Shown one piece after another: positions 13,650 through 24,854 of a DNA stretch of 64,000 bases. Every line of letters begins with the position of its first letter. The stretch's first letter is position 1. The position numbers and the translations under genes were made by a program. Below the pieces are notes generated by a model that saw only the letters and a list, made by a program, of their open reading frames with translations, was not told the origin of the DNA and did no database searches. This stretch comes from Sporodiniella umbellata (lineage: Eukaryota; Mucoromycota; Mucoromycetes; Mucorales; Rhizopodaceae): NCBI GenBank assembly GCA_025677835.1, contig JAIXMR010000033.1, positions 124,001-188,000 on the forward strand. Direction: 5' to 3'.

Positions 13650-16600
13650 GGAAAAGTGAGTACAGATGTAGGTTCGTATACTCCGGATTTTAAAAATAAA
13701 GAAATAAGAAGAGAGAAAGAGATTTTCGGTGAGACAAGAAAACAACATTATGTATATTCATAAATACACTTACTATAGCTAGTCAATGTTTTTTGGGAGT
13801 ACAATTACACCGAGGGTTCAGGCAATTGGCAAATGCACCATCATGTTGAGCCAAAAATAAAACCAAAATAAAGTAAAACAACATCCAAAGTTGACATATA
13901 AGCGTAACTTTACTTCAAAAAAAGAAGAAGAAAAAAGAGGGAGAATTGCGCTATTGGTTTAACACAAAGAAAAAACAAGTAAAAAAGGCAGGGTACTTTG
14001 CAAAAGACTACATACCTGATACAAAATTATCAAATATACTATCAATTGGCTTAATAACAAAAAAAAAAACAGGTATACAGTTACAAAATGGTGATTAGTT
14101 TACATTATTTAGCTTGAGATGACGTCTTTTTGTTAATCGATAGATACCATCTAGACTGTTTTCTATTTCAATTGACAGTTATACAAGATATGAATAAAGG
14201 TCAAGAATTATAAATTACTCAAGTCATTTTCCGATATCAGTTTTATGTGAATTTATTGGGGTTTATTTTGGAAACAAAAATATAAAATACAATTTTGTAT
14301 CTAGAGACTTGTGTGATATAAATTGAAAGACTTTAATGCTCTGCTTTGCTTTTTTTTGCCAGAGTCAAAAAGCCAGGAAGTAGTAAAAATAGCTTAAAAG
14401 GGGTAATTGACGATACTTTTGACCTTTTTTGACTTTAAAAATACTACAAAAAAAAAGCCATAGATGAACAAACAATATATACGCGTTTTATTTGCTTTTG
14501 TAACTATCCTAAGAGAAATCAAAGAAAGAGTAGTTTTTTAAGAGAATTTTTCTTTAATCGTGAATACTAAGCTTGTTTTACTTTTTTTTAAAAAAAAATA
14601 GATTTAACTAATAAAGTTTGAAGAATACTATTTAAAAAACAAAACCACTAATTTGTATTTTATTTATCTTTTGAGTCAAAAAAACGATAAAAAGAAAAGT
14701 TTTTCTACTAAAAGCGTTTATTTCATTTCTTTTTCTTAACTGTTTTCTTTTTAAAAAAAAAATATATATTTCGGTCTTAATTTCCTTATATAGAAATGCT
14801 CCGGTGGGTTATATATTTACTTCTTTTTCACTGTTTTAAGCGCGTTTGTTTTTTTTTATGTAAGAACTTATTAAAACAAGTCTCTTTACACAAAAAGCTA
14901 AAATCTATTAGCAATAAGGTCGTCATAAATTTTCTATGAAGAAGTGTATACGATATTTGAGAAGCTACATTTCTTTCCTAATCAATGAGTTCAAGCCAAT
15001 GTAAAAGAATGTTATGTTTTTATGTTTTTAGACTATTCTGAAATGTTATTGCTGTAAAAATACAAGGTTTAAAAACTAAAAGAACCATTTTTTATTCTAA
15101 GAAAGAACAATAAAAGAATAAACCCCACTTTTTCGTGTTTTAGAATAAAAACTAAGTAATAAACAGCTGATATAATACTAATCTATTTGTTTACACGACA
15201 GGAAAACATAAATAGAAGTTATTCTGTAATCTTTGTTTTCTTTGACTTCTTTTTTTTTTTGTGTGCTTGAGGAGGTCCTATCGGAATGGAAAGAAGTTCG
15301 GCCGGTAACCCAATCCCTAAATGGCCTCGAACCCAGCAGAAAAAAAGCGGGGTCAATGTCTAGAGGAAAAGTATAACTTTTTATTAAAGGCAATAATTGG
15401 CCCTAAAAAAATAAGTAGAAAAAGAAAGAAAGAGAGGGGCCTTTTAGCTGTAAAGAAAACGATACAATACTTTTTTTTATTTAGCTATTCCGAAAATAGT
15501 AAGAAGGTATCACCACGTAGGACACACGAGTTTGGGATAAATGTTAAATAACAAAAAAAGTGGAGTTTTAAATCCTTTTTCTATCGTTATTGTTGGTTGT
15601 TTGGTATATGATCTGCGCAAAAAAAAAAAAAAAAAAAGTTGCACACTGTCCTTTTTTTGTTAATTAGATCTAAGCATAAACAGGTTTCAAATGAAATAAA
15701 AAAAAAAATTTTAGGGGTTTATTTGAAAGAACCAAAAAATAAAAAGGCGAAGACTGAATAAAGTTAGAACAGAACACATCTAGTGCCGAAAAAAAAAGTT
15801 ACCGAGTAGGAAGATGATAACAAACTAAAGCACCTTTTTTATAGAGGATAAATGATACTCTAACACCTGAATATAATCTATCTGACTCTATTTGTCCTAT
15901 ACTTAACTCCCCGCTTAAGCTTTAAGAAAGAGAGAGAGAGAGATTTCGGTTACTATCACTTGCACGTTAGGGATCAAAACCACTGACTAAAATACAAAAA
16001 GAGTGCAAATAAAATTGAATAAACGGAGATCAAAGAAACGTTTGAAAGAGGATGGGGAACACTGTATAAGGAAACGGTCTTGGTCTTTCTAAGCGTACTA
16101 TAAACAATTGGTACTACTGGAATTCGTGCCCAAAAAATTTATATAAAAAAACTGACTCCGATTCTGTTGGCCCATACCATTAAATTTAATGTTTCAGAGC
16201 ACTATTTTTAAAATTCATTTTTCTACTTTCGAAAGATTTGCAAAAAAAAAAAAAATTGAGAAATTTTTTTCTTGCTTTTGTTATTAATCAGCATAAATAA
16301 CAAAATGGCTCTAAAGTTTGAGCGTTTTATTTTTTTTTTTGAAAAAAAAAAGAGAGAATAGACAAAATGAGTTAAATAGGGTTAAAGCAGAGTACACATA
16401 AAAACAACTTTTTGAAAAAAAAATTTTTTCATTCTCCTTGGAATTCTGTTTTGTTAACTTTGTTTTATTTTATGCCAAGTGTGCATTTGTTGGCGTATTT
16501 TAGGTTTTTCTCCTCATCTCAAGTACAAAAGCTGATTCTCAACAAAAACCAAGAGTTCCCTGACTAAGCTAAGAGGATCCAACTGTACACAAACGCGTTT

Positions 16601-16973
16601 GTGTTGAAGTAGCAAGAAAGAAAGACAAAGTAAAATGTGTGTCTGGTTTAATGTCAGCCAATTCTAGATCTAGACTAGTTATATCTGTATCTCATGTTAA
16701 AGTAATACAGATGTTTTCTCTCTCTCTTATACCAGCCTTGCTGTTTTCCGTCTTATTTAGTTCCACCCCTTGGACATCTAGTCATATACGTCACTTTTTT
16801 TTTTTTTTTCAAAAAAAAAAATTTAAACTTTGTATACATCACGTCATTGTCAGAAAGCCACGTTTCTATGTCCCTGAAATTTTAGTCTTCCTCCTGGTAA
16901 TGATTTCAGTTGAATTACAAAATGTGAAAATGAAAACAAATAGTTCTTAATCACAGCTTCAAGACCGACAAAC

Positions 16974-17004
<31 letters not shown>

Positions 17005-17393
17005 GTGCTTTAAAAGTCCAATGAAAATGTGTATCTGTTTTGGTAAGAAGGTTAAGGGAAGGAACGGTACCCGAACATATGTTTGTTTACTGTTCTTAAA
17101 AAAAGTAGCTGTGTTTTATTTGACCATTGTTATGGCTCTTTCTAGATATTGTAAGACAAGGTTAAGGTCGGAGAGAACAAGTATCTTGCCTTCTTTGAGG
17201 TTACTCTAATCTGTCAAAAAAGGATCAAACGAGAGAGGTTCAGATAACCCTTTATATATAAACCTTGGTTTTTTTTTCTTTTTTTGAAAAAACATTTCCC
17301 TTGCATTTTATTTTATTTTTTCTGCCTTTATTTTTATTTCTATTTTTTTTTTTTGATTCTGAGAGGGAAATTTTTTTTTAATATTAAAAAAAA
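12464..17393. other. AT-rich intergenic region, 4.9 kb, no convincing gene
   Basis: No frame here resembles a known protein and no spliced chain was found. The region is rich in T-run/A-run palindromes (13055-13072, 13124-13141, 14582-14598, 16328-16351, 16795-16820), a 28-base A run at 13619-13646 and a 25-base T run ending at 16999. A slightly GC-richer patch sits at 15270-15370 with no recognisable function. The last 150 bp, ending in T-rich tracts, probably hold the promoter and 5' leader of the methyltransferase gene. Confidence 0.5.
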
Positions 17394-18504
17394 ATGGGCA
17401 ACTATCCAAGCAAAAAGATGTATAAAAAAAAACTGCAAGATAGATCATCCGAGCCTTCTGGTATTCATCACAAGACATCATTTGTTCAAGACTATATAAT
17501 CAAGCGTAGTTCAAGTGTTGCTTCTTTTATAAAGACTGAGGAAGAAAGTAAAGAGCTGGACCGTCAACAACGCGAGGTAACCTATAAAGGGTCATTGAAA
17601 TATATTTCTATTGGTATTTATTATTTATTATTAGCACTATATGTTGAAGATGATTCGTAAAGGAAATATTGCAGCTGTGCTGGATTCACCGTCTGTGATT
17701 ATACAATCTGGTATCAGAGGAAATGGTATCTGGGCTTTGGATACCGCCAGTCAATACCCTAAAGCCAAAGTGATCGGACTGGACCTTAAATTACCTGATT
17801 TACAGCTAGCCAATCAAACTTTTTATCAAACACATCTTTTACGTCCTTGGCCGGTACGGGACAACTATGCTGATTTGTAAATAGTAAAAAGAATAGCTAC
17901 CGTGGCCATGTTTTTCTTACCTTTTTGAATGTAGTGTATTTCAACGCTGTATGAACCTTCGAATCGAAAAAGATCAATGGTTGAAGGTTTTAAAAGAAAT
18001 GTGGCGAACTTTAAAACCGGGTGGCCAAGTGGAATTAGTGGAACCCGAGCTTTTCAACCATCGACAAGGTCCTTATCTTGACCAGATTCAGAATTACTAT
18101 CAAAAAGATTATGAATTAAACAATTTGGATTTTGATCTATCGTTGATGGATACTTTCTTGGCCCAGGCAGGCTTTGAAAATATTCAACATACGACCTATG
18201 ATATCCCTTTGGGTGAATGGCCTGAAGACCCAGGTAAATAAATGAAAGGCGAGATTGATACAGCCTCTATTTTTTTTCTTTTCTTTTTTTCTCACATTTC
18301 TTTATATCTACAGAATTGAGAAATTTTGGATTTATGAATTTAGAACTTAGAAAATCACATACAAAAATCCGTCGTAATGATTATATTCAACAATGGCATT
18401 TGACACCCCAACTCTATGATACAATGATCAATCAAGCTATTCAAGAAACAGAACGCTATCAAACTTTTTCGCGTTACCATTGTTGGGTAGCTAGAAAAAA
18501 ATAA
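17394..18504 (+). CDS. Class I SAM-dependent methyltransferase (TAM/UMTA-like), substrate unknown
   Basis: Four exons: 17394-17576, 17635-17876, 17935-18233 and 18314-18504, giving 304 aa. The layout is that of the large family of small-molecule methyltransferases expanded in Mucoromycota. It has a polar N-terminus, a REHYMLK helix, a Rossmann motif I region near residues 78-95, an acidic strand-2 end (KVIGLDL), and the post-II motif WRTLKPGGQVELVEPE. It closes with a C-terminal RYHCWVARKK strand. Motif I is unusual: where most members read LDVGCGTGTW, this one reads IIQSGIRGNGIW. It keeps glycines but loses the usual acidic residue, so SAM binding may be altered. It converges on the arrestin-like gene, with 55 bp between stop codons. 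Confidence 0.88.
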
Positions 18505-18559
18505 TGACAATAAAAAAAATTATTCCTTTACTGCTCTTTACCCACCCATCCCCCTGGTT

Positions 18560-19768
18560 TTATTTTAATAAAGCCACCTCTACTTTTTCAGATGCATAAC
18601 TCTCTACATTTTGAACCGTACTCTCGGTTTGAAAAGAGCTGATACTAGGTGAGCGATCCATGATCCATTGATGCAAACTAGATTTCATACGACTCAACAT
18701 ATTGGGTTGATAAGGTATCATGGTGGCCGGGCGAGGTAGTAGTTGGCTGGCAGAAGCAGGCAAAGGAAGTGAGGTGCATGACATGGGATGAAGTAACAAG
18801 ATCGGTAATGTAGCCACCAAACAATCCCTAAATCTATTTTATCAGTAACAAAGAACAAGAGGATCGTGTTTGCTTACTTTTGAATAAAGACTTGAAGAAA
18901 AAAAGAAACATTGAGTTCTTTTTGTCCGTCAGTCGAAAAGGAATTCATAGGCAAAGGTAAAGTCATGATCAAACTATCCTTGGCTCCGGAAATCAAGGGT
19001 TGCCACCAACCCAAAGTAGAGCCTGTCTTGACCACTTTGATACGGGAACCTATTTGTCTCAAAAGTTTGATTTGTATTTGCTTTACCTTTTTGACGCCTA
19101 GGGTTATTATTATTAAGACCAAAAGTGGGCTTTTTTTTTAATACCTTACAGGTTGTATTGATTTGTTTTCCAAAGAAAGATGAAGCGAAAGCTCGTGATG
19201 ATTAGATAGCCAAAGGGTATGTGGTATATGCAAGTCCAAAGTGACCTGATTCTCCTCGGTCTGAAAAGAAATCGGCTGGTCAGGATCAGACCAACGTGCT
19301 TGATTAGAGTACACTTGGACTTTTTTCTTGTATTCTACGTATTTGATACGATTGAATCGCATATACCACAACTCACTAAAGCACATCAATAAAAAACCCT
19401 CTTTGTTTTTTCCGTGATTATACTTGCGTATGGAGATAGTATTCAATCGAACCTTGTGAATGTTCAAAAGTGCCGTTGAGATGAATAGGCAATATGTGTT
19501 CAAAAGACTGACTAGGGCTAGTAGGTATACCATTTAGAGATATTAAGGGCTCTTTTAAAAACACATGTTTTTTATGACCCTTGATTATCTCACAGCCCAT
19601 CAAGGTCACTGAGAAATGAACCAGACTCTCGACAGGCTGTACCACGATTGTACCTGATAACTTTTGACCTGCAATCACAAATGGGGATTTAGTATACACG
19701 TCAATCCTGGGTGATTTCCATGACTGAAAAAGCAGTTGACCCCAGTGGGAACAAGAGATTAGTGACAT
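18560..19768 (-). CDS. Arrestin-like domain protein
   Basis: Arrestin-like proteins of fungi are usually cargo adaptors linking membrane proteins to ubiquitin ligases. Proposed exons (minus): 19768-19424, 19326-19150, 19086-18878 and 18827-18560, giving 332 aa in frame. The N-terminal sandwich shows PRIDVYTKSPFVIAGQKLSG and the conserved GSIEYYL turn. The C-terminal half (VKQIQIKLLRQIGSRIKVV) fits an arrestin C domain. Introns 1 and 2 use AAG acceptors and I chose them to keep the frame, so those boundaries are the weak point. If they are wrong, the gene could carry frameshifts. No PPxY ubiquitin-ligase motif was seen in the short tail. Confidence 0.75.
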
Positions 19769-19919
19769 ACAGAAAAGAAAAAGAAGCAGGCGTATTTCAA
19801 TAGAAGTATATAAATATTTTTTTTTTGGTTTATTTATATAGATATTTTAATTTGTTCTGTTATTGTTATTGTTTATTGTTATTATTGTTTATTTAAAATC
19901 AAGGGACATCCAATCACTG

Positions 19920-20363
19920 CTAGTGCTTTTCTTCTAGTTCTAATCGACGTTCTTTTGAGAGTACGATGACCACCGCCTCGACTAAAAAAGCGAGTGTTTG
20001 GAGGTATTTCAAAAAATGAACCTTGTTGGCTGTCGATTTGAAATCCAGTTGAAGTGAGACAATCCAGCCCAAGGCTAATCCAAGTGATAAGGCCGCTTGA
20101 GCTAAACGATCCATCAGATTGTTCTGGTCGTTGGGTAAAATCATAGTCAATAGAGGACAGAGACATGAGATCAGCGAGGTCACTAAGGTGGAAATCAACT
20201 GTCTGTCCAAAATCACCTGCTCTAATAACACATGTGTATCTCTTTCTCCAAAAGAGATCGGTTGTGTCCTTTGGCTGTATTCAAATAGTCCCACAAGTAG
20301 AATACTGCCCGTCAAAAAGAGCGAAATAAATCGATGGTGAATAAGATAATCGTTCAATAACAT
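19920..20363 (-). CDS. Small predicted four-helix membrane protein, unknown
   Basis: A single-exon frame of 147 aa. Hydrophobic segments lie near residues 12-28, 56-76, 88-104 and 120-135, suggesting four membrane helices with a charged C-terminal end (SKERRLELEEKH). I do not recognise the family. It is not PEN-2, which is shorter with a different pattern. It lies downstream of APH-1 on the same strand, 105 bp from the APH-1 stop, which could simply reflect gene density. The ATG at 20363 is the first in frame. Confidence 0.6.
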   Translation of the reverse strand: MLLNDYLIHHRFISLFLTGSILLVGLFEYSQRTQPISFGERDTHVLLEQVILDRQLISTLVTSLISCLCPLLTMILPNDQNNLMDRLAQAALSLGLALGWIVSLQLDFKSTANKVHFLKYLQTLAFLVEAVVIVLSKERRLELEEKH

Positions 20364-20468
20364 GAAAGAATAATAAGAAAAAAAAGCTTTTTTTTTTCTT
20401 TCAATTTAAACTATCAAACATAGGTAAAGGGGCTAAGATCAAGGGGATGTAATCACGGCGGAATTGTT

Positions 20469-21392
20469 TTATTGATTGATAGCTACATTCTTTGAAAGTC
20501 TTTGATTCAATAAACGGAACAGAGCAAGAGCAGAAATAACTAGAATCGAAAAACAAATAACAATCGAATAAACGCAACCCAGTCGAATATTGGGTGACGA
20601 ATTCAAAGTAGTCTTTTTCATGTATATAAAAAAAAGGTTTTATTTCACAAAAGTAATGGTCTATCGATTTCTTATAGAACAATGATAGTAATAATAATAA
20701 ACTTACTGTGTAAGAAGCACCCCAATGAGAAAAGAGAACCCAAAGCCAATAGGGAAAGTAAGGTCGATCCCAGCCTTCGAATGCAAGAACCATCCAAACG
20801 ATATGTAACAAAGAAAAAAGACTGGTAGTGATGGCTGTAATAAAATAAAGCGACGCTTCTGGGCAACTTGGACACATTAATAAGCCAGGTCCTGCCGAGG
20901 CTACAAGAATAGGAAGGTAACCTACTAGAGCTTGGGTTAAGGCATAACCAAAGCCAAATACTTTGTTGTGTTGGTCAGTACTTGTTTGTAAAAAGCAATT
21001 GTAAATCTAACCCAGAGCAAAGAGTTGTGGATTTAAACTAAAGTTGGGATGTGCTGACATTGTATTGAGTCCTTTCCGTGCTCGACGACTGAGTCGAAAA
21101 AGCCCATACCGACCTAGTTCTTGTATGGCCACTGTATAGGCTATCGTGATCCACTGATTGCTTTGGCTCACATACCAAATCACACTAGAGATTAACAAAG
21201 CCAGCAAACAAAAAAACGCGCTTTTTTTTCTTTCTGTTAATAGCAAACTATTTGTCTCTGTTTGTTTTCTTTTGAATACCTTGAAACAGTCAATAAAACA
21301 TATTGTGCATTGGGTGCAATTGTCAAAAAAAAGATGGACACAATAGGTCCATAAGCCAAAAAAAAACAACCAAAAAAAGAAATTAATGTCAT
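20469..21392 (-). CDS. APH1: Gamma-secretase subunit APH-1
   Basis: APH-1 is the seven-helix scaffold of gamma-secretase, the presenilin protease complex that cleaves type I membrane proteins. Four exons (minus): 21392-21280, 21229-21012, 20960-20707 and 20612-20469, giving 242 aa (animal proteins about 250-265). The start MTLISFFGCFFLAYGPIVS matches the family N-terminus. Helix 2 reads FFCLLALLISSVIWYV, followed by VAIQELGRYGLFRLSRRARKG and FALVFGFGYALTQALVGYLP. The two conserved membrane histidines are present (LFSLLHIVW and LFSHWGASYT). The last exon gives a seventh helix, GCVYSIVICFSILVISALAL. Acceptors before exons 2 and 4 are AAG types fixed by frame. APH-1 is, as far as I know, absent from yeasts and most Dikarya. 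Confidence 0.9.
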
Positions 21393-21679
21393 CCCCTCTC
21401 CGCCGTTAGCAAGTTAAAAAAAAAAACAGAAAAAAAGAAAATGCTTTTTTTCTTGCTTTTCTCCTAAAGTGAATATGAAAAAGGGACACTAACTCCGCTA
21501 GGTACCAAAGACAGATAAAAAATGGCAAGTGGGTGTGTTTCATCATGATATCGCTTATTTCCTGAGCAAAAAATGACGTTTTCTAAACACAGAATAGTTT
21601 AAAAATAGTTTCTTTCACTGCTTTTGTATAAAGCTATTTTTTTTTTTTTATTCTTTGTTTTATCCTTCTTACTTATAAA

Positions 21680-21910
21680 ATGACAAATACTTTGCCTCCA
21701 TCACTACCAGAACATCGTACAATGATTGGATTTAATAGAGATTTTGAACTGGATGAACATCAGTTTTGGCAGATACCTCAAACTACCCTCATAATCTCAC
21801 CACAGACACCTCCAAAACGATATTCACTGGATCTGGCCTACCATGTAAAACATATCTTGGGTTCTGCTATTGAGTTAGCTGACGAAGAGATGGAAAAAAA
21901 TGAATTGTAA
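21680..21910 (+). CDS. Small protein with C-terminal ILGS/DEE motif
   Basis: A single exon of 76 aa, preceded by a T-rich leader. The C-terminal third, LAYHVKHILGSAIELADEEM, matches the end of the neighbouring minus-strand protein (LASQVQDILGSTIDQVDEEI), and both have a TPP-containing segment before it. The two genes converge with 69 bp between stops. The similarity between unrelated surroundings is what supports coding. Function is unknown; the motif could be an amphipathic helix used for binding. Confidence 0.55.
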   Translation: MTNTLPPSLPEHRTMIGFNRDFELDEHQFWQIPQTTLIISPQTPPKRYSLDLAYHVKHILGSAIELADEEMEKNEL

Positions 21911-21960
21911 ATAAACATGAAAAAAAAGTTTTTATTGTTAATAAATAGAGAAAAGAAAGA

Positions 21961-22552
21961 GGGTATAAAGGAGGGTGATTTATATGATAAGTGTGGGTGT
22001 AGGATGGTGCAGTGTTTCGGTGAGTAACGCTCGGTGGTTTTCCCAATCTCGGTCAATCTCTTCATCCACTTGGTCGATTGTAGAGCCCAGTATGTCCTGC
22101 ACTTGACTGGCCAAATGACAACTTTCTATTTTCTTTTTTTCTTCTTTATATACAAACTGTGAGGCAAGCGGCGTGGTAGGTGGTGTCAAGAAAATAGCGC
22201 TTGTCCTTTCATCATCGTCACCATCATCATCGTCGTTATTGTTATTATCATTTGAAGACCGGGTATCGCTGGGAGAAGGCGGTGCAGCAGCAGAGCTCAG
22301 CGTGATCTCGCTCGATCGGCTTTTTACAGTGAAAAGGGAACTGACTTTCTTTCGAAACGAAGGCGGGTTGGCCTGTGGACTTGTGTTGATCTTGAGTGAG
22401 TTTCTTTTAAGATCCTCTGTGCTCTTACGAAAAGAAAAAATAGAGCTGGTTTTGTGTATCATTTTTGGTTTTGTATAGAAAAAAGAGGAGAAAATAGAGG
22501 TAAGAGTGCATGATTTAATCTTTTATGTCTTTTTTAGTCTATTCCATATCTG
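21961..22552. repeat. Segmental duplication, copy 1 (592 bp)
   Basis: This block is repeated in the same orientation at 25325-25916, offset 3364 bp. By eye the copies differ at two positions near the left end and are identical through the coding part and about 90 bp upstream of the start codon. The match ends at TATCTG. No terminal inverted repeats or clear target-site duplication were seen. Confidence 0.92.
21980..22462 (-). CDS. Ser/Asp-rich protein with ILGS/DEE motif, copy 1
   Basis: A single-exon 160-aa protein, identical in sequence to the copy at 25344-25826. The N-terminal half is basic and Ser-rich (FSFRKSTEDLKRNS, KKVSSLFTVKSRSSE). The middle is an Asn/Asp run (NDNNNNDDDDGDDDE). 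A TPPTTP segment follows, then the motif LASQVQDILGSTIDQVDEEI near residues 117-136 and a DWENHRALLTE tail. No known domain was recognised. The motif recurs in the convergent gene at 21680, suggesting a local family. RSSS/TPP-type sites hint at phosphorylation, which is inference only. Confidence 0.7.
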   Translation of the reverse strand: MIHKTSSIFSFRKSTEDLKRNSLKINTSPQANPPSFRKKVSSLFTVKSRSSEITLSSAAAPPSPSDTRSSNDNNNNDDDDGDDDERTSAIFLTPPTTPLASQFVYKEEKKKIESCHLASQVQDILGSTIDQVDEEIDRDWENHRALLTETLHHPTPTLII

Positions 22553-24854
22553 GGGGTGAAATCTTATCACGGACCGTTTTTTTTAGGGAATACTAGCGAA
22601 CTTTGCCATGATTAATCAACGGCTGTTATACTCTTTATGTCTACATATGGCTGTTTCTAATCATTGGGAAATGTTTTAATATCTTGTCCTAAATTAAAAA
22701 GTAAAACCAGCCATTTAAACTATTCTATACAAGAAATAAACCGTCACTGTCTGACTTAATGCTTTAAGCTTGCCACACCTATTCTTTAAACAGAACAGCT
22801 TTCAGCTTCTTAAAAAAAATCTTTGCTACTGTTTGAGTCTAGCGCTATTGATATTGATCGAAACTCATGTACTGTAAATAACAACTGTGTATAACTTGTT
22901 TTAGCGCTCTGACTGTCATAACTGTCGGTCTTTTTTTCTCGACTTGGCTTTAACCTTTTAACTAGAACTAGGGACTTGAAAACATTGGGCTTGATTCTAC
23001 AAATTTATTTATTTAATCACAAACATTGGGATAGTAACAATCAAAATGAAATGTATTCCAAAAGGATTCCAGACCCAAAGTGTCTATGGTCTTCGTGTTT
23101 TTCTTTAATCAATTTCCTATTTTCAGCTGATTTTGGTATTTTTGCATGCCAGTCTCCTATTTTCCTCAACAGGTCTCCATCTTTACTTAGTATTTATCTT
23201 GTTCAATTGGACTTTGCTTTAGTATCTACGCTATTTTCTATACTTGCGTTCTTTAATGTCTTGCATACTCGCACAATAAGAAATCCCTAGTCAAGTCTAT
23301 GGTCAAACAGCTTGTTTTTTTTTTTTCTATAAAAGTACGTCTTGATAGTCCATTGACAACTGCATTGTTTTTGTTAAACACTAGATTTTATATCGATATT
23401 CTTGCGCATTCATAAGTCATATTTACAATCGACTTCTTGTTGACAATTATATGAATGAGCATTTTACCACAGCACTAACAGTAAATAGGCCAGCATCCTT
23501 TAAACAAGATATTTGTTCATTTAGTACTAACAGTACATAACCGACAGCTGTCCCATCGTTAGCTAGTCCCTTTCAATCGGATTACATTCCTTTCAACCTC
23601 CAATTCATGTTGGACTGAAACATCTCCCATACCAATATTGCTTATGACCTGAATACTTTAATTACTATACAAATTTTGATATCGTTTAACGATGAATATC
23701 CTCGTATGAAGTAATTGTTTTTTTTTTAAAAAAAAAGCAAAAGTTCAAAGTATAATTGCTGAGGCAATTATAGGTGGGTTTTTTTTTACAGAATCCTACT
23801 AACTAACTGAGCGGCCTGTAGGCTAGTTTTGTTGTTCATACCAAGAAAACCTATAATAGTATTGCTTGAACTTAGGTGAAACCTGATTTCTCCTCTCCCC
23901 TATTTTTTTTCTTCTATCTACAACAAAACTAAGAGCAAACATTTCTTGTACCCATGTTGTTCTGGAGGATTTGACGACCATATTGGCTTCTCGAGTTTTT
24001 TTATATACATTATACGATAGTACTTTGGAAATTTCCCCTGTCTTTAGGTTTAAAAGGCAGCCCTTAAGAGAATGCTCGTCTATATTCTACTAGTGTTGAC
24101 TCTATGGCAATCTACAAACAAAACCTTGTACTATTCATTCGCCATGTCATAATATAAGATAAATTCTATGCGGCTACAGCTTGTTTTATTATGTTTCAAA
24201 CTGGTGCACAAAGCGATTGAGCTAGTACACATACTGTGCTCTCAAAAAAAAAAAGCCAAGACCGCGCTGTGTTCCTCGTGATATATAAAAAGACTCATTG
24301 TGCTTTAACTTACTTTCAAAGACTTGTTTGTTTACTTTTCATTGAACGCGCGATAAGCGCTTTTTTTTTTTTTTCAAAAAAAAAGTATATTAAAGACTTG
24401 TAGGAATCTCAGCACTATCCTTCAAACATTCACATAGGATTTATTTTCTTTTTTTTTTAAAAAAAGTAATCTAATCAAGTACATCGCGCTTTGTCGCAAA
24501 ATGCAAGTCAAGATACCTGAATAGATCAGAGTTGATATAAAAGAAACTTGTTTGTTTGTTTATATTTAAAGGGTTTGGGGTTACAAAAGAAGTTGGTCTT
24601 AATGTAATCAATCTTAAACCTGACTCTATCCAGTCAAAGAAAACCAAGCCAATGGAACCTAAAACTGACAATAACAAATGTACTCTTGAACTAGGCTATA
24701 TTTTTATTCGTTGCACTATAGATTACACAAAAGGCCCAAAGGAAATAAAAACAATTGTTTTGTTTTTATTTTTTGTAACCAATACAAACATCGGCACTCA
24801 ATGTTACTGGGAAAGAGTTAGAGTGGAAGAACCCATGTTTATGGTACCACAAGA
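22553..24854. other. AT-rich spacer between the duplicated blocks
   Basis: About 2.3 kb with no convincing gene. Plus-strand frames at 22976-23290 and 24556-24894 are open for 104 and 112 codons but have no recognisable motif. T-run/A-run palindromes occur at 23718-23736, 24360-24385 and 24449-24466. The first 400 bp presumably hold the promoter of the copy-1 gene. Confidence 0.45.

Noticed and set aside
15290..15370. Possible tRNA: TTCGAGG loop on the minus strand
   Set aside because: The T-stem pairs for only two base pairs and no acceptor or anticodon stem can be drawn.
19418..19533. Frameshift or pseudogene signature in the arrestin-like gene where two frames overlap
   Set aside because: A phase-0 intron (GTATAA to AAG) resolves it and the whole model closes at 333 codons, so a broken gene is not required, though it cannot be excluded.
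22173..22478. 101-codon plus-strand ORF present in both duplicated blocks
   Set aside because: Exactly antisense to the Ser/Asp-rich gene; its Ser/Leu-rich sequence is the mirror of the Asn/Asp run.
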